Assembly: GCA_015832175.1 (NCBI GenBank)
Contig: WJXW01000004.1
Coordinates: forward strand, 1,426,001-1,490,000
Origin: Paraphaeosphaeria minitans
Taxonomy: Eukaryota > Ascomycota > Dothideomycetes > Pleosporales > Didymosphaeriaceae
DNA: 64,000 bases
Direction of reading: 5' to 3'
The notes under the pieces were generated by a model, which had not been told where the DNA came from, ran no database searches, and was given only the letters and a program-made list of their open reading frames with translations. The first letter of the stretch is position 1, and each line of letters opens with the position of its first letter. The position numbers and the translations under genes were made by a program. Shown one piece after another: positions 46,923 through 60,464 of the stretch.

Positions 46923-48539
46923 ATGGTGATCAACTACAGCAAATGGGTGAGCCTCCACCTCGGCACCTCCCCGCCCACAGCAACGCACTAACACTGCACC
47001 CAGGATGCGCTCGAGTTGTCGGACGACAGCGACATCGAAGTGCACCCCAACGTCGACAAGAAGTCCTTCATCCGCGCCAAACAGGCCCAGATTCACCAGG
47101 AGCGCGACCACCGCCGACACCAGATCAAGACGCTCAAGTACGAGCGCATCATTAACGACGGCCTCACGGAGCGCATCGACCGACTGCTCACGGCGCTCAA
47201 GTCGCACAAGGACAAGGATGTCGAGGCCAACACAGACGCGCTGGTCTTCCAGAGCATGATGGAGGGCATGATGGCGAGCGGCGAAGATAGGCCACCGCCC
47301 GCGCCCGAGGGCGTTCACGAGCACATCAAGGACAAGCCCACGTACCCGCAGATGATGGCGAGCCTGGTCGATACGGTCAAGAAGGAGGTCGACGAGAAGA
47401 AGAATGTGGACAACCGCTTAGACGCCTTCATCGCGGGGCTGGGCGAGCACAGGGCGCGTGTCCAAGGGCTGCAGGGCCAGCTGCTAGCGAAGCTCGCCGA
47501 GCTCGAAGCAGACGAGAAAAAGCACATCACCAGCGACGACATCCGCGACGGCTTCAACTACTCCAACGTCAAGACGCCTGTACCCTCGGCTTCGTCCTCG
47601 GTCACTCCCAAGAAAGCTGAGCCAGAGCTCCTCAACCCAGCCTCTTCGCGCCCGACCGCCCAGCGTACCGACACAGGCCAGTCATCTGGCGCCGACGCTG
47701 ACGTGGAAGACGGCCCCGCCCTCGATGACAACGGCGACGACGTGGAAGCGTCACCTCTAGCAAAGGACTTCGCCAAAATAAAGCGCGGCAACTGGTCTTC
47801 CTGCCTCTCCTTCATCTCCGCCCACCCAGAGATCCTCAAAGAGAAAGAAACAGACGGCCTCCTCGTCGAAGCCTTCAACGCTGAGCTCGATGGCAAGCCC
47901 AAGCACGCCGCGCAGTGCGTGCACCAGGGGCTGCTGCTGCAGTACTGCCGGCAGCTTGGCGGGCGCGATGGCGTCGCGCTGTTCTTCAAGCGCGTGCAGA
48001 CCAAGGACCACCAGGCGAACAAGCTGTTCAATGATGATGTAGACTCCACGTATCGTCGAATCCGCGACCGCGCCGCCGAGATTAAGAAAGAGCGCGAGGA
48101 GAACGCGGACCAGGAGGGCGTTGAGCAGATCCAGCTGCACGCCGTGGATCCGGGGACCACCATCAACATCCAAGTCCCGCCCGCCACTCCCACTGCCACC
48201 GACGAAGCCGAGCGCGCAGCTGAAGCTGCGGCCCGCCAGATCTTCGAGGCGTTCCCGCCGGGCCTGCAGCGCGCGCTGGAGAGCGGGAAGTTGGACGAGG
48301 TCAACAAGGTGCTGGGCAAGATGAGCGTGGACGAGGCGGAGGAGGTGGTAGAGAAGCTCGGGGAGGGGGGCATGTTGAGTCTGGAGCAGGGGGTTGTGGA
48401 TGCGACGACGGAGGAGGGCCAGCGGGTCATGGAGGAGATTGAGAGATCGAGGAAGATGCCGGACAGAGGGCCGGAGCAGGGGCCGGAGCAGGGACAGGGG
48501 CAGGAACCGGAGTTGCTTGCAGTGGATGAGGTTGATTGA
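46923..48539 (+). CDS. CDC37: Hsp90 co-chaperone Cdc37
   Basis: Cytosolic co-chaperone that loads protein kinases onto Hsp90. A 24-base first exon (46923-46946, MVINYSKW) joins 47004-48539 in phase 0, giving 519 residues. The N-terminal kinase-binding region has LELSDDSDIEVHPNVDKKSF; Ser14 and Ser17 are in acidic CK2 contexts, the positions used in yeast Cdc37. A basic/amphipathic coiled coil follows (KQAQIHQERDHRRHQIKTLK). The middle domain has FAKIKRGNWSSCLSFISAHP and GKPKHAAQCVHQGLLLQYCR with GRDGVALFFKR. A C-terminal helical domain follows, ending in a Gln/Gly/Pro/Glu-rich tail (GPEQGPEQGQGQEPE), a local expansion. The 47 kb onward region is conserved housekeeping DNA. Confidence 0.93.
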
Positions 48540-48955
48540 TTGACTGTTCCCAGCACGCCCTCCCAACACGGTCCAAAGCCTCTAGTGCCACCGTGGCCCT
48601 AGCAACAAACATAACCGCCATCAAACCTTGACCAGTCTGCTCAAAAGGGGGAGAGGGAGGGATCATGCTATAGCTGATAATGGGACTGGATAATCATCGC
48701 GAGCTGAACTGAGCAATGAGATACCCTTTACAAACGTACATCGTCTTCAACAAAAACACATAAACTTTGAGATTGCTATCCACCAAACACCGCGTTATGG
48801 TTTAGCACAGGAAGCCTGCCACGAACAAGTAGCTCCTGCCATGGCACTCCCCACGTAAAGCCCTAGATCAAATCCCGAACAATCAACCCCCTGAAACAAC
48901 GGGAATACTCGGAGATCGAGTACTTCACTTCCAGAGCCCAATCTCCCTACCCTTT
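48540..48955. other. Convergent intergenic between CDC37 and RTT103
   Basis: About 415 bases holding the 3' ends of two convergent genes. No coding signal. Confidence 0.4.
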
Positions 48956-50517
48956 CTAAATCAAATCCCCCAGCGTCGAATCAATCCCGTTCATCGCCGC
49001 ATCCCCTTCAAACGCCGCAAATTCATCTTCGGCCGCACTCCGACTCATCTTCCGCTTCTTGTAGGTCGCCGGCTCATACACCCCCATTCCATTTTCCTCG
49101 CTCGGTCGCGCATGCGCAAGACTGTGCAGCAAGTCCGCACCAGGGATGGTATTCACAGCGCCGACAGTGGTAACAGGCTCCGAGTTTGCAGGATTCGTGC
49201 CAACGGGGGCGGCCGCCATGGGCTGCTCGACGGGGTGGGCGGGCATGATGGGGAAGACATCGTCGGGAACGTCTGGAAGTGGGGTCTGCGTGGCCTGGAG
49301 GGTGGGCGAGCCGACGGGGGTGAAGCTTTCCAAGGGCGGGGGCGTGAGGGCCTCGACGTCGGGGCGTTCGTGGGATGACGATGGCGCAAAGGAGGTGAGC
49401 GGCGCAGAAGACCCATTGCTCGTTTCAGCGAGGCCGCTCATGATGGCTGCCTCGACCTCGCGCATGCGAGTCTCGATGGTGGCTTTGCGGGCTTTGATTT
49501 CGCTGACGTGCGTCGCTTCTTCGGCGAGCTTGGTGCGGTTTGTCTCGAGGAGTTTTTCGAGGCCCGAGACGAGGGCTTGTCGCGCTTTGATGCTGTCTGC
49601 GACAGCATTTTCTACTTTTGCGAGGTCCCGGACTAGGGCGCCGAGGGCGGCGGCGTGTATGGGAGGCGTTGGGGTGGGCGCGTTTGGGTTTGTGATTTTG
49701 TCCCAGCCTTGGTTTGCGGTTGTGAGGAGGGGCTTTGCGGCGAGGTCGGCCTTTTGGAGGGCGGTTGCGAGGGGTTCGACGGGCTTGAGATCGGGAGGGA
49801 TGGAGGAGCCGGAGAAGAGGGAGCCGCCGAGCTGACCGAGAGGTTTCTTGCTTGAGCGTGTGCGGTCGACGTCTTAAGTTGTTAGCAAGTGCGCTAGGAA
49901 GTGAAAGAAGGATTCATTCTTACCATCGAGCCCGCGCTCGAGCTCCTCGAGGATCTGTGGCCGGAAGACCTGGCGCGACTTCCATACTTCAAAAACCCGC
50001 CTCATCTTGGACTGGATGTCGGGGGGTGAGCCCTTGTAGGCTTGGGTGCTGCCGCCAACAATGATGGGATCAAAGGCCCGAAGGAACTCCTCCTTCTTGC
50101 GGATCTTCGATTGTTGGACAATTTCTGATGGTGGTTAGTTTTGATCAGGGTATAGACTCGCGGCGGGCTCACCATTTGCCAGGTAAATGAGTGTCAACTT
50201 CTTGTTCGGTGTCGACTCTTTGACGCGCTGAGACCAGAGTGCAGCAATTCTGTCGGCATGTCGTCTGCAGGATGGCGGTTAGCTTAGCTCCTGGCTGAGA
50301 GATGAATATGGTGAAGACAGTGGCCATTCCGATGAGGTTCGAGATGCTGGAGGTGATGAATGTGGTGATCTAGCACGTTCGCGACCATACATAACGTGAA
50401 GCCAAAGAGAGCGCAGTACCTATGGAACAAGATCCACTGGCCAACAGACGAGATCGAGTCTTGCGTCTCGTTCAGCGACGAAAGCTTTGCCTTCAAGCTG
50501 TCTTCGGTGAACGCCAT
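48956..50517 (-). CDS. RTT103: RTT103-type CID protein (RNA polymerase II CTD binding)
   Basis: Nuclear protein whose CID domain reads Ser2-phosphorylated Pol II CTD and helps Rat1-dependent transcription termination. Exons 50517-50420, 50264-50173, 50124-49924 and 49872-48956 join in consistent phases to give 435 residues. The CID spans ~1-130: MAFTEDSLKAKLSSLNETQD, SVGQWILFHRRHADRIAALW, NKKLTLIYLANEIVQQSKIR, FDPIIVGGSTQAYKG and SKMRRVFEVWKSRQVF. A coiled coil follows (LVSGLEKLLETNRTKLAEEA). The C-terminus is Pro/Ser-rich, disordered and Asp/Glu-tipped. The PATYKKRKMSRSAAEDEF patch looks like a nuclear localisation signal. It is divergent from the clathrin light chain gene. Confidence 0.9.
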
Positions 50518-50949
50518 GTTGCCGTATCACAAGTTGAAGCTGTCAAAAGCTGAAAGCGCGACCAAGCGTGGACGAATCTCACGCGAGCCTTTCCCTCTGC
50601 GAAACGACTATGTAACCCGAAGCGCGTACTATGTAGACCAAGGCTTAAAAGCGTGCAGGGTGCGCCAGCGACCGAGTTAAGGGCACACCGAGTTGCTGCC
50701 GCAAGTGTGGTGATTAACAAGTGTGGTGGTTAAGTGTGAGGTAGGTAGGGTAGGGTGCGCCGCGCGCGTCAGGTGAAGTGAGCGGAGCTTGGCATCGCCA
50801 AACGCCGTTGCCGTTTACGTCCAAGGAGCAATCACCATCGGTACGACGACCACTGCTCTCTCCGCAACAAACGATTTCACTCCACAACACCTCCACACGT
50901 AGAGTCTCCCGTCGATATCCTCCACCTCGAACACATCTCACCACACACC
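50518..50949. promoter_or_regulatory. Divergent promoter region of RTT103 and the clathrin light chain gene
   Basis: About 430 bases. GTGTGGTGATTAACAAGTGTGGTGGTTAAG near 50705-50735 is a short direct repeat, followed by a GGTAGGTAGGGTAGGG run near 50740-50755. CACC-rich pyrimidine leader sequence precedes the clathrin ATG. Confidence 0.4.
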
Positions 50950-51873
50950 ATGGCCGACCGATTCCCGAGCTTAGACGAGTTCGATGCAGGTGAGATGGCT
51001 ATTGAAAGCCGCATTCAGCTGTCTTGCTAACATGAATCAGGTGCCACCGAGGCGCGCGGTGATGGCAACATCGACCTCGTGGGCGAAGACGGTGGCGAGC
51101 TCGACTTTAAAGCCAGGGAGCGCGCTCTGCTTGGTGATGCTGCGGACGAGTTTGCGACAGGAAATGACAAGCTGGCCACAGTCGAGGACGGCGATGACGA
51201 TCTGCTCGGCGGAGACTCATCCTACCAAGCGAACACCGGCAACGAGGAGATGATGGGCTTTGAGAGCTCTTTCCCAGCCATTGATACAACCAACGAGGTA
51301 CGACACACATGTTTCGGCCCGTTCGCGCCCAGCCCCCAAGGACATTGTGGCTTTTGCCACTGTCAGTGGGCTGCTTCTCTCGCAACGCTGTAATACTGAC
51401 GGATGCAGCACATGGCACCCGGCGGCACCATAACAGGCTCAACCCTCCCCTACCTCCCCGGCCAGCCGCAACCGACTTTCACCCCCGCGCGGTCAGATTC
51501 CCCTGAGCCTGATGTCATCCGCGAATGGCGCGAGCGCCGCGACCTGCAGATCCAGCACCGCGACGAGGTTTCGGGCGAGCGCAAGGCCAAGACCATGGAC
51601 GAGGCGCGGCAGAACATTGACGACTTCTACGAGAACTACAACAACAAGAAGGACAAGGAGGTGGCCAAGACACGGAAGGAAGCTGAGGAATTCCTTGCGA
51701 ACCGCGACGACACCACTGCGGGCGGCACCAGCTGGGAGCGCATCGCGAAGCTGGTGGATCTGAGCGGCAAAGGGGTGAAGGGCGGCGCGTCGGGCAGCGA
51801 GAAGCAGCGGTTCCGGGAGATTCTGTTGAGCCTGAGGAAAGACGAGAAGGCTCCCGGCGCCACCGGATACTAG
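50950..51873 (+). CDS. CLC1: Clathrin light chain
   Basis: Regulatory subunit of the clathrin triskelion on endocytic and trans-Golgi vesicles. Exons 50950-50989, 51041-51297 and 51409-51873 give 253 residues. The N-terminus (MADRFPSLDEFDAG) and the acidic segment (DLVGEDGGELDFKARERALL, EEMMGFESSFPAID) are typical of the fungal light chain. The heavy-chain binding helix is SPEPDVIREWRERRDLQIQH, then KAKTMDEARQNIDDFYENYN. The C-terminus has FLANRDDTTAGGTSWERIAK and GSEKQRFREILLSLRKD. Length agrees with yeast Clc1 and its fungal orthologues. Intact. Confidence 0.93.
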
Positions 51874-52721
51874 GTGTAGATGGGAGCGGGGGCAAAAGGC
51901 ACGGTGAAGATTGTTGGAAGCGGATTCGGACTGTGGAGGGCTATGTGGGTAGCCAACAGCATGACAGTGTGCGTGGCAGCACTGCATGCGTAGTGCATGG
52001 GAGAGATGCGGATTGGAGGGGTTATCTGGATCGGCTTCGTGTGCTTGGTGAGTGGGTAGATTTACATGATGTTCATACATGTGTTAGTACCTGTGTTTGT
52101 TCACGTCGGTCTGTCAGGTTTGCGAGGCGCATTGCTCAGTTACCTGCTTGGATTATCTTGAGACGTCCCTCGTCACCTGCATTCATGAGGAGTTTCGGCC
52201 CATGTTCAGCCCGCCACGGATGCTTGAAAAGATCCACGACTAGGCGGAAGATGTGCTTGTGGGTATTGGTGATGGGTGTCTGGGGCCAAGCAACGCGTGA
52301 GGTCGTCGGACGCGACACGCGTGGCAGGTGCTGCCATGTGGGATTCCTCGACGGAATCATTGACATGATGAGTCCAAACTCCAGAAAATGGAGCAAGACA
52401 CGGCTGCAAGCAGCATTCGAGATGGTGCACCCTGTATCCTCGACTCGCAGTGGCGTGGGTGAGGTGGTGGTGGGAGGGTTGCTAGCGCGGCAAGCACGGG
52501 CCAGGTCGGCCATGTCGAATTCCAACAGGCAAACTGCTGCGCGGGTTGCTGCTAACAAAGTTGCTGGAAAGCAGCACTTTTTCCTCTGCGCTCTTTCCCG
52601 CCTGATCTGTTGCTGCTGTCGCCGCCGCCGCGCCTCCCGAAGCGGCTAGCCACGACTGCCCGCCCACGCCCATTGTGTTGATCCAGCGCGCTCGCACGCC
52701 CGCCCACGCCCGCCCTGCTCA
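51874..52721. other. Intergenic upstream of histone H4, no gene seen
   Basis: About 850 bases. Holds the 3' end of the clathrin light chain transcript, a GCCGCC/GCTGCT-rich stretch near 52610-52640 and CCCGCCCACGCC direct repeats near 52658-52710. Long frames on both strands look random. Confidence 0.4.
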
Positions 52722-52729
52722 TATTTAAG
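52722..52729 (+). promoter_or_regulatory. TATA-like element of the histone H4 gene
   Basis: TATTTAAG lies about 140 bases upstream of the H4 ATG, just after the CCCGCCCACGCC repeats and before a pyrimidine-rich leader. Confidence 0.45.
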
Positions 52730-52870
52730 CATCCGCCTGCCCACTCGCCTTCTCCTCTCCTCTGCTCACCCGCATTTTACCACGCAACACGCCAGTCCAC
52801 CTGCACGCCATCACAGCTCCCCACACCGCACCCCCATCACAACTTCATCCACCCCCATCACCCTTTCAAC

Positions 52871-54445
<1,575 letters not shown>

Positions 54446-54832
54446 GCTACTACCTACCTACCTACCTACCGAGCTACCCACCTACCTTACAGCTGCCTAC
54501 CTACCTACAGAGCTACCTACCCACAGAGCTACCTACCTACAGAGCTACCTACCCACAGAGCTACCTACCTACAGAGCTACCTACCTACAGAGCTACCTAC
54601 CTACAGAGCTACCTACCTACAGAGCTACCTACCTACCTGCCTACCCACCTACCTACCTGCCTACCTACCTACCTGCCTACCTACCTACCTACCTGCCTAC
54701 CTACCTACCTGCCTACCTACCTACATGCCTACCTACCTACCTACCTGCCTACCTATCACCTACCTGCCTACCTATCACCTACCTACCTATCACCTACCTA
54801 CCTATCACCTACCTACCTGCCTACCTACCTAC
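54446..54832. repeat. CTAC-based compound satellite
   Basis: Nearly 390 bases built of CTAC tetramers. The left third is a higher-order unit of CTACCTAC plus CAGAG (period about 16 bases, about eight copies). The middle is CTACCTACCTGC with period 12-20. The right end alternates CTACCTAC with CTATCAC. The array gives long meaningless Thr/Tyr/Leu/Pro frames. Confidence 0.95.
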
Positions 54833-54977
54833 GCATCGCGCACATCTGTCGCGAGGGCTTGGGTTCGTTCGGGAATCGTTGCGGGAGGGAGGGCTAGGCT
54901 AGGTAGGCTTCCGGCATGTTTCTCTTTTCTTTTTTTTCTTTTCGAGGTCGTCTGCAACCCAAGCCTCGAGTGGTGTT

Positions 54978-55005
54978 GTAGGTAGGTAGGTAGGTAGGTA
55001 GGTAG
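54978..55005. repeat. (GTAG)n microsatellite, inverted relative to the CTAC satellite
   Basis: Seven GTAG units in the opposite orientation to the CTAC satellite about 145 bases to the left. The pair could form a stem. It is followed by CCTAGGGTGG. Confidence 0.9.
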
Positions 55006-55070
55006 CCTAGGGTGGCTGTGGCAGATGCCAGACATGGTCCCGTCCGGCGCTGTGGCCTGCCGTGTACGTC

Positions 55071-55160
55071 GTTCGTTATGAGCTGCCACCTGGTTCGTCG
55101 TAGATGGTTCGTTATGAGCTGCCACCTGGTTCGTTGTACATGGTTCGTTCGTTATGCAGC
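55071..55160. repeat. 36-bp direct repeat, two full copies plus a partial
   Basis: GTTCGTTATGAGCTGCCACC starts at 55071 and again at 55107. The following TGGTTCGT.GTA is also shared. A third partial copy (GGTTCGTTCGTTATG) is at about 55142. 55161-55512 carries the upstream region of the DUF8035 gene with CATACATACATA near 55413-55435. Confidence 0.85.
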
Positions 55161-55512
55161 GACAGGTAGCTTCTTTGGTAAGGCGAGCCTGCTGCATTGC
55201 TTTTGCATCGGTCTTGCCAGGCAGCGTCCTGGTTGGGCTCAGCTTCTCTTGCGACTTGCGGCGATGACGTAGGCGACGCGGCTTCCAGCCCAGTCAACCC
55301 CTCCATGGCTCCAAGCCTGACTTGACCTGACCCGGACCAGTGACCACTAGGCCAGAGCAGCCGTGCCTAGTTCTGGCTTGCGACTCCCACTCTCCTCTCC
55401 TCTTTCCCCCCATACATACATAAATACATACATACCCAGTCCGCCGCTCCGGTGTCTCAAGCCCGGCCCGCCCTCTTGAGCACCGTCCCTTCGCTGACTG
55501 TCTGTCCCCGCC

Positions 55513-57384
55513 ATGTCACGGCGCTACCCCACAGCCGAGCTCTACGAAGAGCGCCAACGTGACTTCTATCGCAACGGCGGCCGCAGTGACCGCAGCTACG
55601 ATGAGCTGGATGTCGAGCTCCGTCGCGGCGGAGACCCGCGTCGCAGCGTGCCCGACTTCCTACACCAGGACTACGAACGCCGCTCCAATGCCGGCCAGAT
55701 GGTAGTCCGGGACCGACGAGAAGAGGAGTTCGACACGCGATCGCGCAGGGGCCGTGACATCGACGAGGACACGCTCGTTACCCGTGGCGGTCGCCCTGGT
55801 CCTCCTTCTAGTGCGAGGGGCCCGGTCGAGCGAGACGACATCAGCATCCGACACAGCGAGGCTGCGTCCCGCCGTCCGCGAGACGTCGAACGCGAAGAGG
55901 TCGACGTTACTATCCGCCATCGCGACCAGTCGCGCCCGAGAGCGCCCCCTCCCCCTCGCGAGGTTGAGCGCGAAGACATCATGTTCCGTCGAGGTGCTGG
56001 TGCGCCCCCCAGGCCTCGCGAAGTCGAGATTGAGCGCGAGGAGATGAGGTTCCGAGACCGCTCACCACCGCGCCGCCGCGAAGCCGAGAGGGAAGATGTC
56101 ATTTTCAAGCACGAGCACCGCGAAGACAGCCGCACTGGCCGTGATGAACACAAGGACACTCTGGTCATTAGGAATCGGGAGAGGAGTCTGCCACCGCCTC
56201 GCGTGCGTGGGGAGATGATTGCCAGAGAACGGGAGGAGTTCGTTGTCCGTCGCCGGGAGCCTTCTCGATCTCCACGGCGTCGCGAGCGCGAAGTGATCAA
56301 AGACGAGATTATCATTCGACGCAAGGAGGAGCGTTCGCCCACCCCACCACCCCCACCCCCACCACCGCCACCACCGGAGCCGGAGGTCCGACCACCCATC
56401 ATCCAGGAGATCATCACACATCACAGGCACATTGACCATGGTGAGTTCCCTCAATGCACAGTGGAAGAACGCATGCTAATACCGTTGCAGGAGTCGAGCG
56501 AGCGAGGTCGCCAACCCCGCCACCGCCTCCTCCATCTCCTCCTCGAGAGGAAAGCCTAGAGATCTCGATAAGACGAAACCAGTAGGTGAAACATCTGTAC
56601 CGCCCGACGTGAAACTGACACGAATTCAGGAGCCGTGGCCGCGGTCGAGATTTTGAAGAAGACATTACTTACGAGCGTGAGACGGTCGAGCGAACAGGTC
56701 GCGAGACAGATATTAGTCTAAGAGAATCACGATCTCTCAGTCGACCAAGACGTGCCCGCACCGCACCGATCGACTCGGACTTCGATCAGGAGGCTGAATA
56801 CTACAACCGCAAGGCCATGGAGCGCGGGTATCCCGGCGAAGCATATAATGGAGCTACAAAGGACTGGGCCATTGTTGATGTGCCACCAGGTACCAACCGC
56901 GTCCGCATGGATGGCATTGGTGGTGGAGCGCAGGAGATCACATGGCAACGCTACAATGGCGTACGCCGCTCCAAGTTCATTAGCGGAGACGAGGAGATGG
57001 CGACCGACTTTGGCACCCCTGCTCCTGTGAAGGGAAGGCCCAAAGACATGTGGACAGAGATCACGAAGGATCTCGTGCTAAAAGAAGCCATCGACTCAAT
57101 GGCTTACGACTACGAAGAGACGGATGACTTCTTCTATGTCATGGAGTATTTGCGCTACGTGAGTGGATCCCTTGCGCGCTTTCCCGATGGAGGCTAACAG
57201 TTTGCAGGAGGACGTTGTTCAACTCGTGGAGATTTCCGACGACATTCGCCGCCGCCGCAAGTCTCGCATACGCCAGATTGAGTATGAGCGTGAAGAGATC
57301 CGCGACCGTCGACCTCGAGACTGGGATGACCGCTACTCTGAACACGAGTTTGTCCTCGATCGGCAGCGGACCCGGTATCGCTAG
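55513..57384 (+). CDS. DUF8035-type Arg/Glu-rich protein
   Basis: Function unknown; conserved in filamentous ascomycetes. Exons 55513-56440, 56491-56581, 56630-57158 and 57208-57384 give 574 residues. Residues 1-310 are extremely rich in Arg, Glu and Asp with repeats of REVEREDIMFR type, plus SRSPRRRER RS-like dipeptides. A proline run (SPTPPPPPPPPPPP) follows; a second short Pro stretch is in exon 2. The folded C-terminal part (~370-574) carries EAEYYNRKAMERGYPGEAYN, KDWAIVDVPPGTNRVRMDGI and QEITWQRYNGVRRSKFISGD. The end is again charged (RRRRKSRIRQIEYEREEIRD). RS/RE composition suggests a nuclear or RNA-processing role, by inference only. Confidence 0.83.
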
Positions 57385-58762
57385 ATGACTATTACTCGGT
57401 TTCTGCATCAAGTTCACCGCATACAGTGCTTCGTGTCCTTGCTTAGGTTCAGTGAAGGGGGGTGTTTTACGAGTATTGGATCTCTGACTAGACCAAAGCT
57501 TCCCAATCTGGCACGAGATTTCCGCATTCCTCGTTCTGGCCGAACTATTGGACGTTGTGCGACCTTTCTCACTCGCGAAACATACTCGCCACGGTACAGG
57601 GACGACACGATGAGTACGAAATTTCCAGACTGCCTTGGGCGGGCTTGGATGTTATGTTCAAGAGCATGCAGCGAACGCTGGATGGACTTTGCATGCTTAT
57701 GACAGTCATGACTAGCATTGGAGCAACGGGGGGGCGTTTGCTCTCCTAATTCTATTCGCAAGGGACGCTGCACTCGCGCACGCTGACTACTGTCTGGTGT
57801 TCTTCTTGCCTGGGCGATGGAGCGGTGTTTGAGCGTAATGATGGTGTTTTTTTTGTCTTGTCTTTTTTTTTCTTTCTTTCGTTCGTGGACAAGTGGGCAC
57901 ATGTATGCAAGCAGGCGACATGAGCGGACATTGGAAAGCGTGGAAATTCTTCCCTTACCTAGCTTACCTAGCTGTGCGCATCTTACGTTGCCTTACGTTG
58001 CCTAGCTTTGCGCATATTGGCTCTTTTTCACCACCAGTCCCATATCGCAACTGATTCATGCCCTCTCAAAGCACGCGTATGCGGGTGTCAGCGAGGCGCC
58101 ACAGCCGGGGGGCGCTGGGCAGCCAAGGGCGCCGCGTCCCGCATCGCCGTGGTCAAAATGGCATCGCAGCGCTTGGCCTCGCCCACACGGCCGCATCGGT
58201 CGGCTGGGGCCCACGTCGAATCGGAGGAATGAATGCCGTGTGGGTTGCGTGGCTTTTCGCCGACTCAACTCGCGATGCGTTCCAATGCACCCTCCCTCCT
58301 CGCCCCGCCCCGTTTGGCGTGCGGGCCCCCCGGGCGGGTATTTTTAGGCACGTGCAGGCTGGCTACCTGCGCCAGGGGGGTGTGAGCCTGGAGGTAGGTA
58401 CTGTACCTACGCGCCCGGGCATCTATTGGATGGGAGGCTACGCGCGCCCATGCAAGGTCGGCGCGACGAGGGCTGTTAGGCGCTGGGGAGGCAGACGTGA
58501 GGGGGTGGTGGGGGGCGCGAGGGCGCTTCTTGGAGGGCGGAGTGGATGAGGTTGGTTGGTAGGTAGGTAGGTGTGGTAGATATAGGGTGTGTGGTCGTGG
58601 GATCGAGGAGCGTGGGCTGGTTTGATCTGGTCAATGTCTGCTGCGTTGTGAGACGGAGACGTGCTGACTGACTGACTGCAAACTTTCCTTCGTTCTTCTT
58701 CGAGAGTTGGATTGCTCGCCTCTACCTATTCTACCTACCCGTGTGTCTTTCTTCCGGTCAAG
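57385..58762. other. Intergenic with short TAGG repeats
   Basis: No supported gene in about 1.4 kb. Direct repeats CTTACCTAG / CTTACGTTGC occur near 57955-58000. An inverted repeat with a 1-base spacer, GTAGGTAC-T-GTACCTAC, is at 58394-58410. A GGTAGGTAGGTAGG run is near 58557-58572. GC-rich frames around 58060-58550 look random. The right end is the promoter and leader of the DOMON gene. Confidence 0.45.
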
Positions 58763-60464
58763 ATGGGGAGCAAGTTCGGATTCTACCTCTCAGCGCTGCT
58801 GGTCGCGCGTACGTTCTCCTCCCCTCCCTCCCTCCCTCCCTACCTACCTACCTACCTACCTACCTACCTAGACTACCTACACCTTCACCGTACTTTCCGC
58901 ACTCGCTAACATCCCACCCTCCACAGTCTTTACGAGCAGTGTCCACGCCCAGCAAAAAGCACCCGCCGCATCGACCTTCTACCTCGACAAGACGGAGACG
59001 CAGTTCTCGCTGAGTCTGGCAAACGACTCGGCCGATGTGTACATCTACTTTGCGTCGCCGGCGTACTCTTGGGTCGCCGTGGGGTTCGGCGCCAGCATGG
59101 AGAACAGTCTCATGCTGGTCATGTATGCGGATGCGAGGGGGGATAGTACGTCTCGTCCAGTTCCGTCCCAGCACCAAGCCTGTCCCATTGCACCCCATCC
59201 CATCATATCCCATTGCATCCCAATTCATCCTCACCATCACATGACGGCCATATATATGAAAAATACCAACCAGTCGCTAACACGGTCTCCTACCCAGACA
59301 TCACCATCTCCCCGCGTCTCTCCACGGGCCACACCGAACCCTCCTTCTCCCCAGCCATCAAGCTCGACGTCCTGAACGGCACAGGCATCTACGACGAAAT
59401 GTACGTCCTCCGCGCCGTGTGCCACGCCTGCCGCGTGTGGCCCAACGGCTTCCTGGAAACGTCGTCCACGACCGCCCCCATGCTCTTCGCCTTCGGGCCA
59501 GCCATGGCAGCGCAGTCCGACGACGCAAACGCCCCGCTGCGCCGGCATGTGCGGTACGGCACCTTTAGCATGGACTTGGTCGCCGCGACGGGCGCGGGCG
59601 CGGGCGTCCCGGAGGCCAATGCCCAGCTCAGAGGTGCGGTTGTGCAGGGGATGAGCAAGGATAGGGATGGCAAAGATCTCGCCCACGCCATCTGCGGCTG
59701 CATCGCGCTGTTCGTGCTGTGGCCCGTCAACGTGGCGCTGGCGGGTTTCCTCCGGAACATCAAGGTGCACGTGGGCGTGTCGGTCGTGATGCTCGCGTTC
59801 CTGGTCGTGTCGTTTGCGCTGGGGATCGCGACGAGCGCGCAGTACAACCGCGTAAGTGCCCACATTCTGATCTCCGTGCGTGGGCTCCCGCTGACGCGTC
59901 CAATGCCTACAGTCCCAGGCGTACCGTTCTCCGCACCAGATCGCGGCGTTGGCGGCACTCGTCCCCTCGCTGCTCATGGCCGTGCTGCCCGCGCGCAGCA
60001 TCGCCGCCCTCAGCCCCCGCATCCCAAAGCTCCACATGCCCCTCACGACCCTGGCCTTCGCCCTGCTCGTGCTCTCCGGCGGCCTGGGCTTGCGTCTCTC
60101 GTTGAGTTCGACCTCCCTCGTCGTGGCTTACGTCGCCGTCGCTCTCTTTGTCGCCGCCTTCACCACGTCCGTCCTGCTCTGCGTCCGGCGAAGGGGCAGC
60201 GCGTACGCGCGGGCTACCACCCGGCGAAGACTGGGCGAGGAGGATGAGCAGGATCTGGGCATGGCGCGGTGGGGGGTGGGCAAGAAGTTGAGCGGGAGCA
60301 GCAGTGATGGGAGTTGGGAGGGTGGCGAGGTGGGAGGGCCGTACGGCCATGAGCGGAGCACGAGCCAGGGTAGCTTCGTCGTGGGCCGGGGGACGATGCC
60401 CGGGCCGCAGTATCTGATGAACATGCATCCCGGGGTGCCGGTGTACGTTAATGGGCAGAAGTGA
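58763..60464 (+). CDS. DOMON / cytochrome b561 membrane protein
   Basis: Probable secretory-pathway or plasma-membrane haem protein moving electrons across the membrane. Exons 58763-58808, 58927-59145, 59298-59851 and 59913-60464 join in consistent phases to give 456 residues. A signal peptide (MGSKFGFYLSALLVALFTSS) crosses intron 1. The DOMON domain (~30-200) has FSLSLANDSADVYIYFASPA, WVAVGFGASMENSLMLVMYA and ITISPRLSTGHTEPSF. The b561 core has about five hydrophobic segments with four well-placed His (LAHAICG, KVHVGVSV, SPHQIAAL, KLHMPLTT), fitting two b-haems. The C-terminal tail is polar and Gly/Ser-rich, cytosolic. Intron 1 is largely a microsatellite. Confidence 0.85.
58818..58872. repeat. 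(CTCC)n(CTAC)n microsatellite in intron 1 of the DOMON gene
   Basis: CCCTCCCTCC units change to CCTACCTACC units and fill most of the 118-base intron between 58808 and 58927. The pyrimidine tract lies well upstream of the acceptor CCACAG. Confidence 0.85.

Noticed and set aside
47558..48569. Long minus-strand frames of 270-332 codons opposite CDC37.
   Set aside because: Antisense shadows of a GC-rich coding exon; Ser-rich and featureless.
55671..56454. Minus-strand Ser/Arg-rich frame of 248 codons opposite the DUF8035 gene.
   Set aside because: Mirror image of the Arg/Glu-rich coding sequence with no independent motif.
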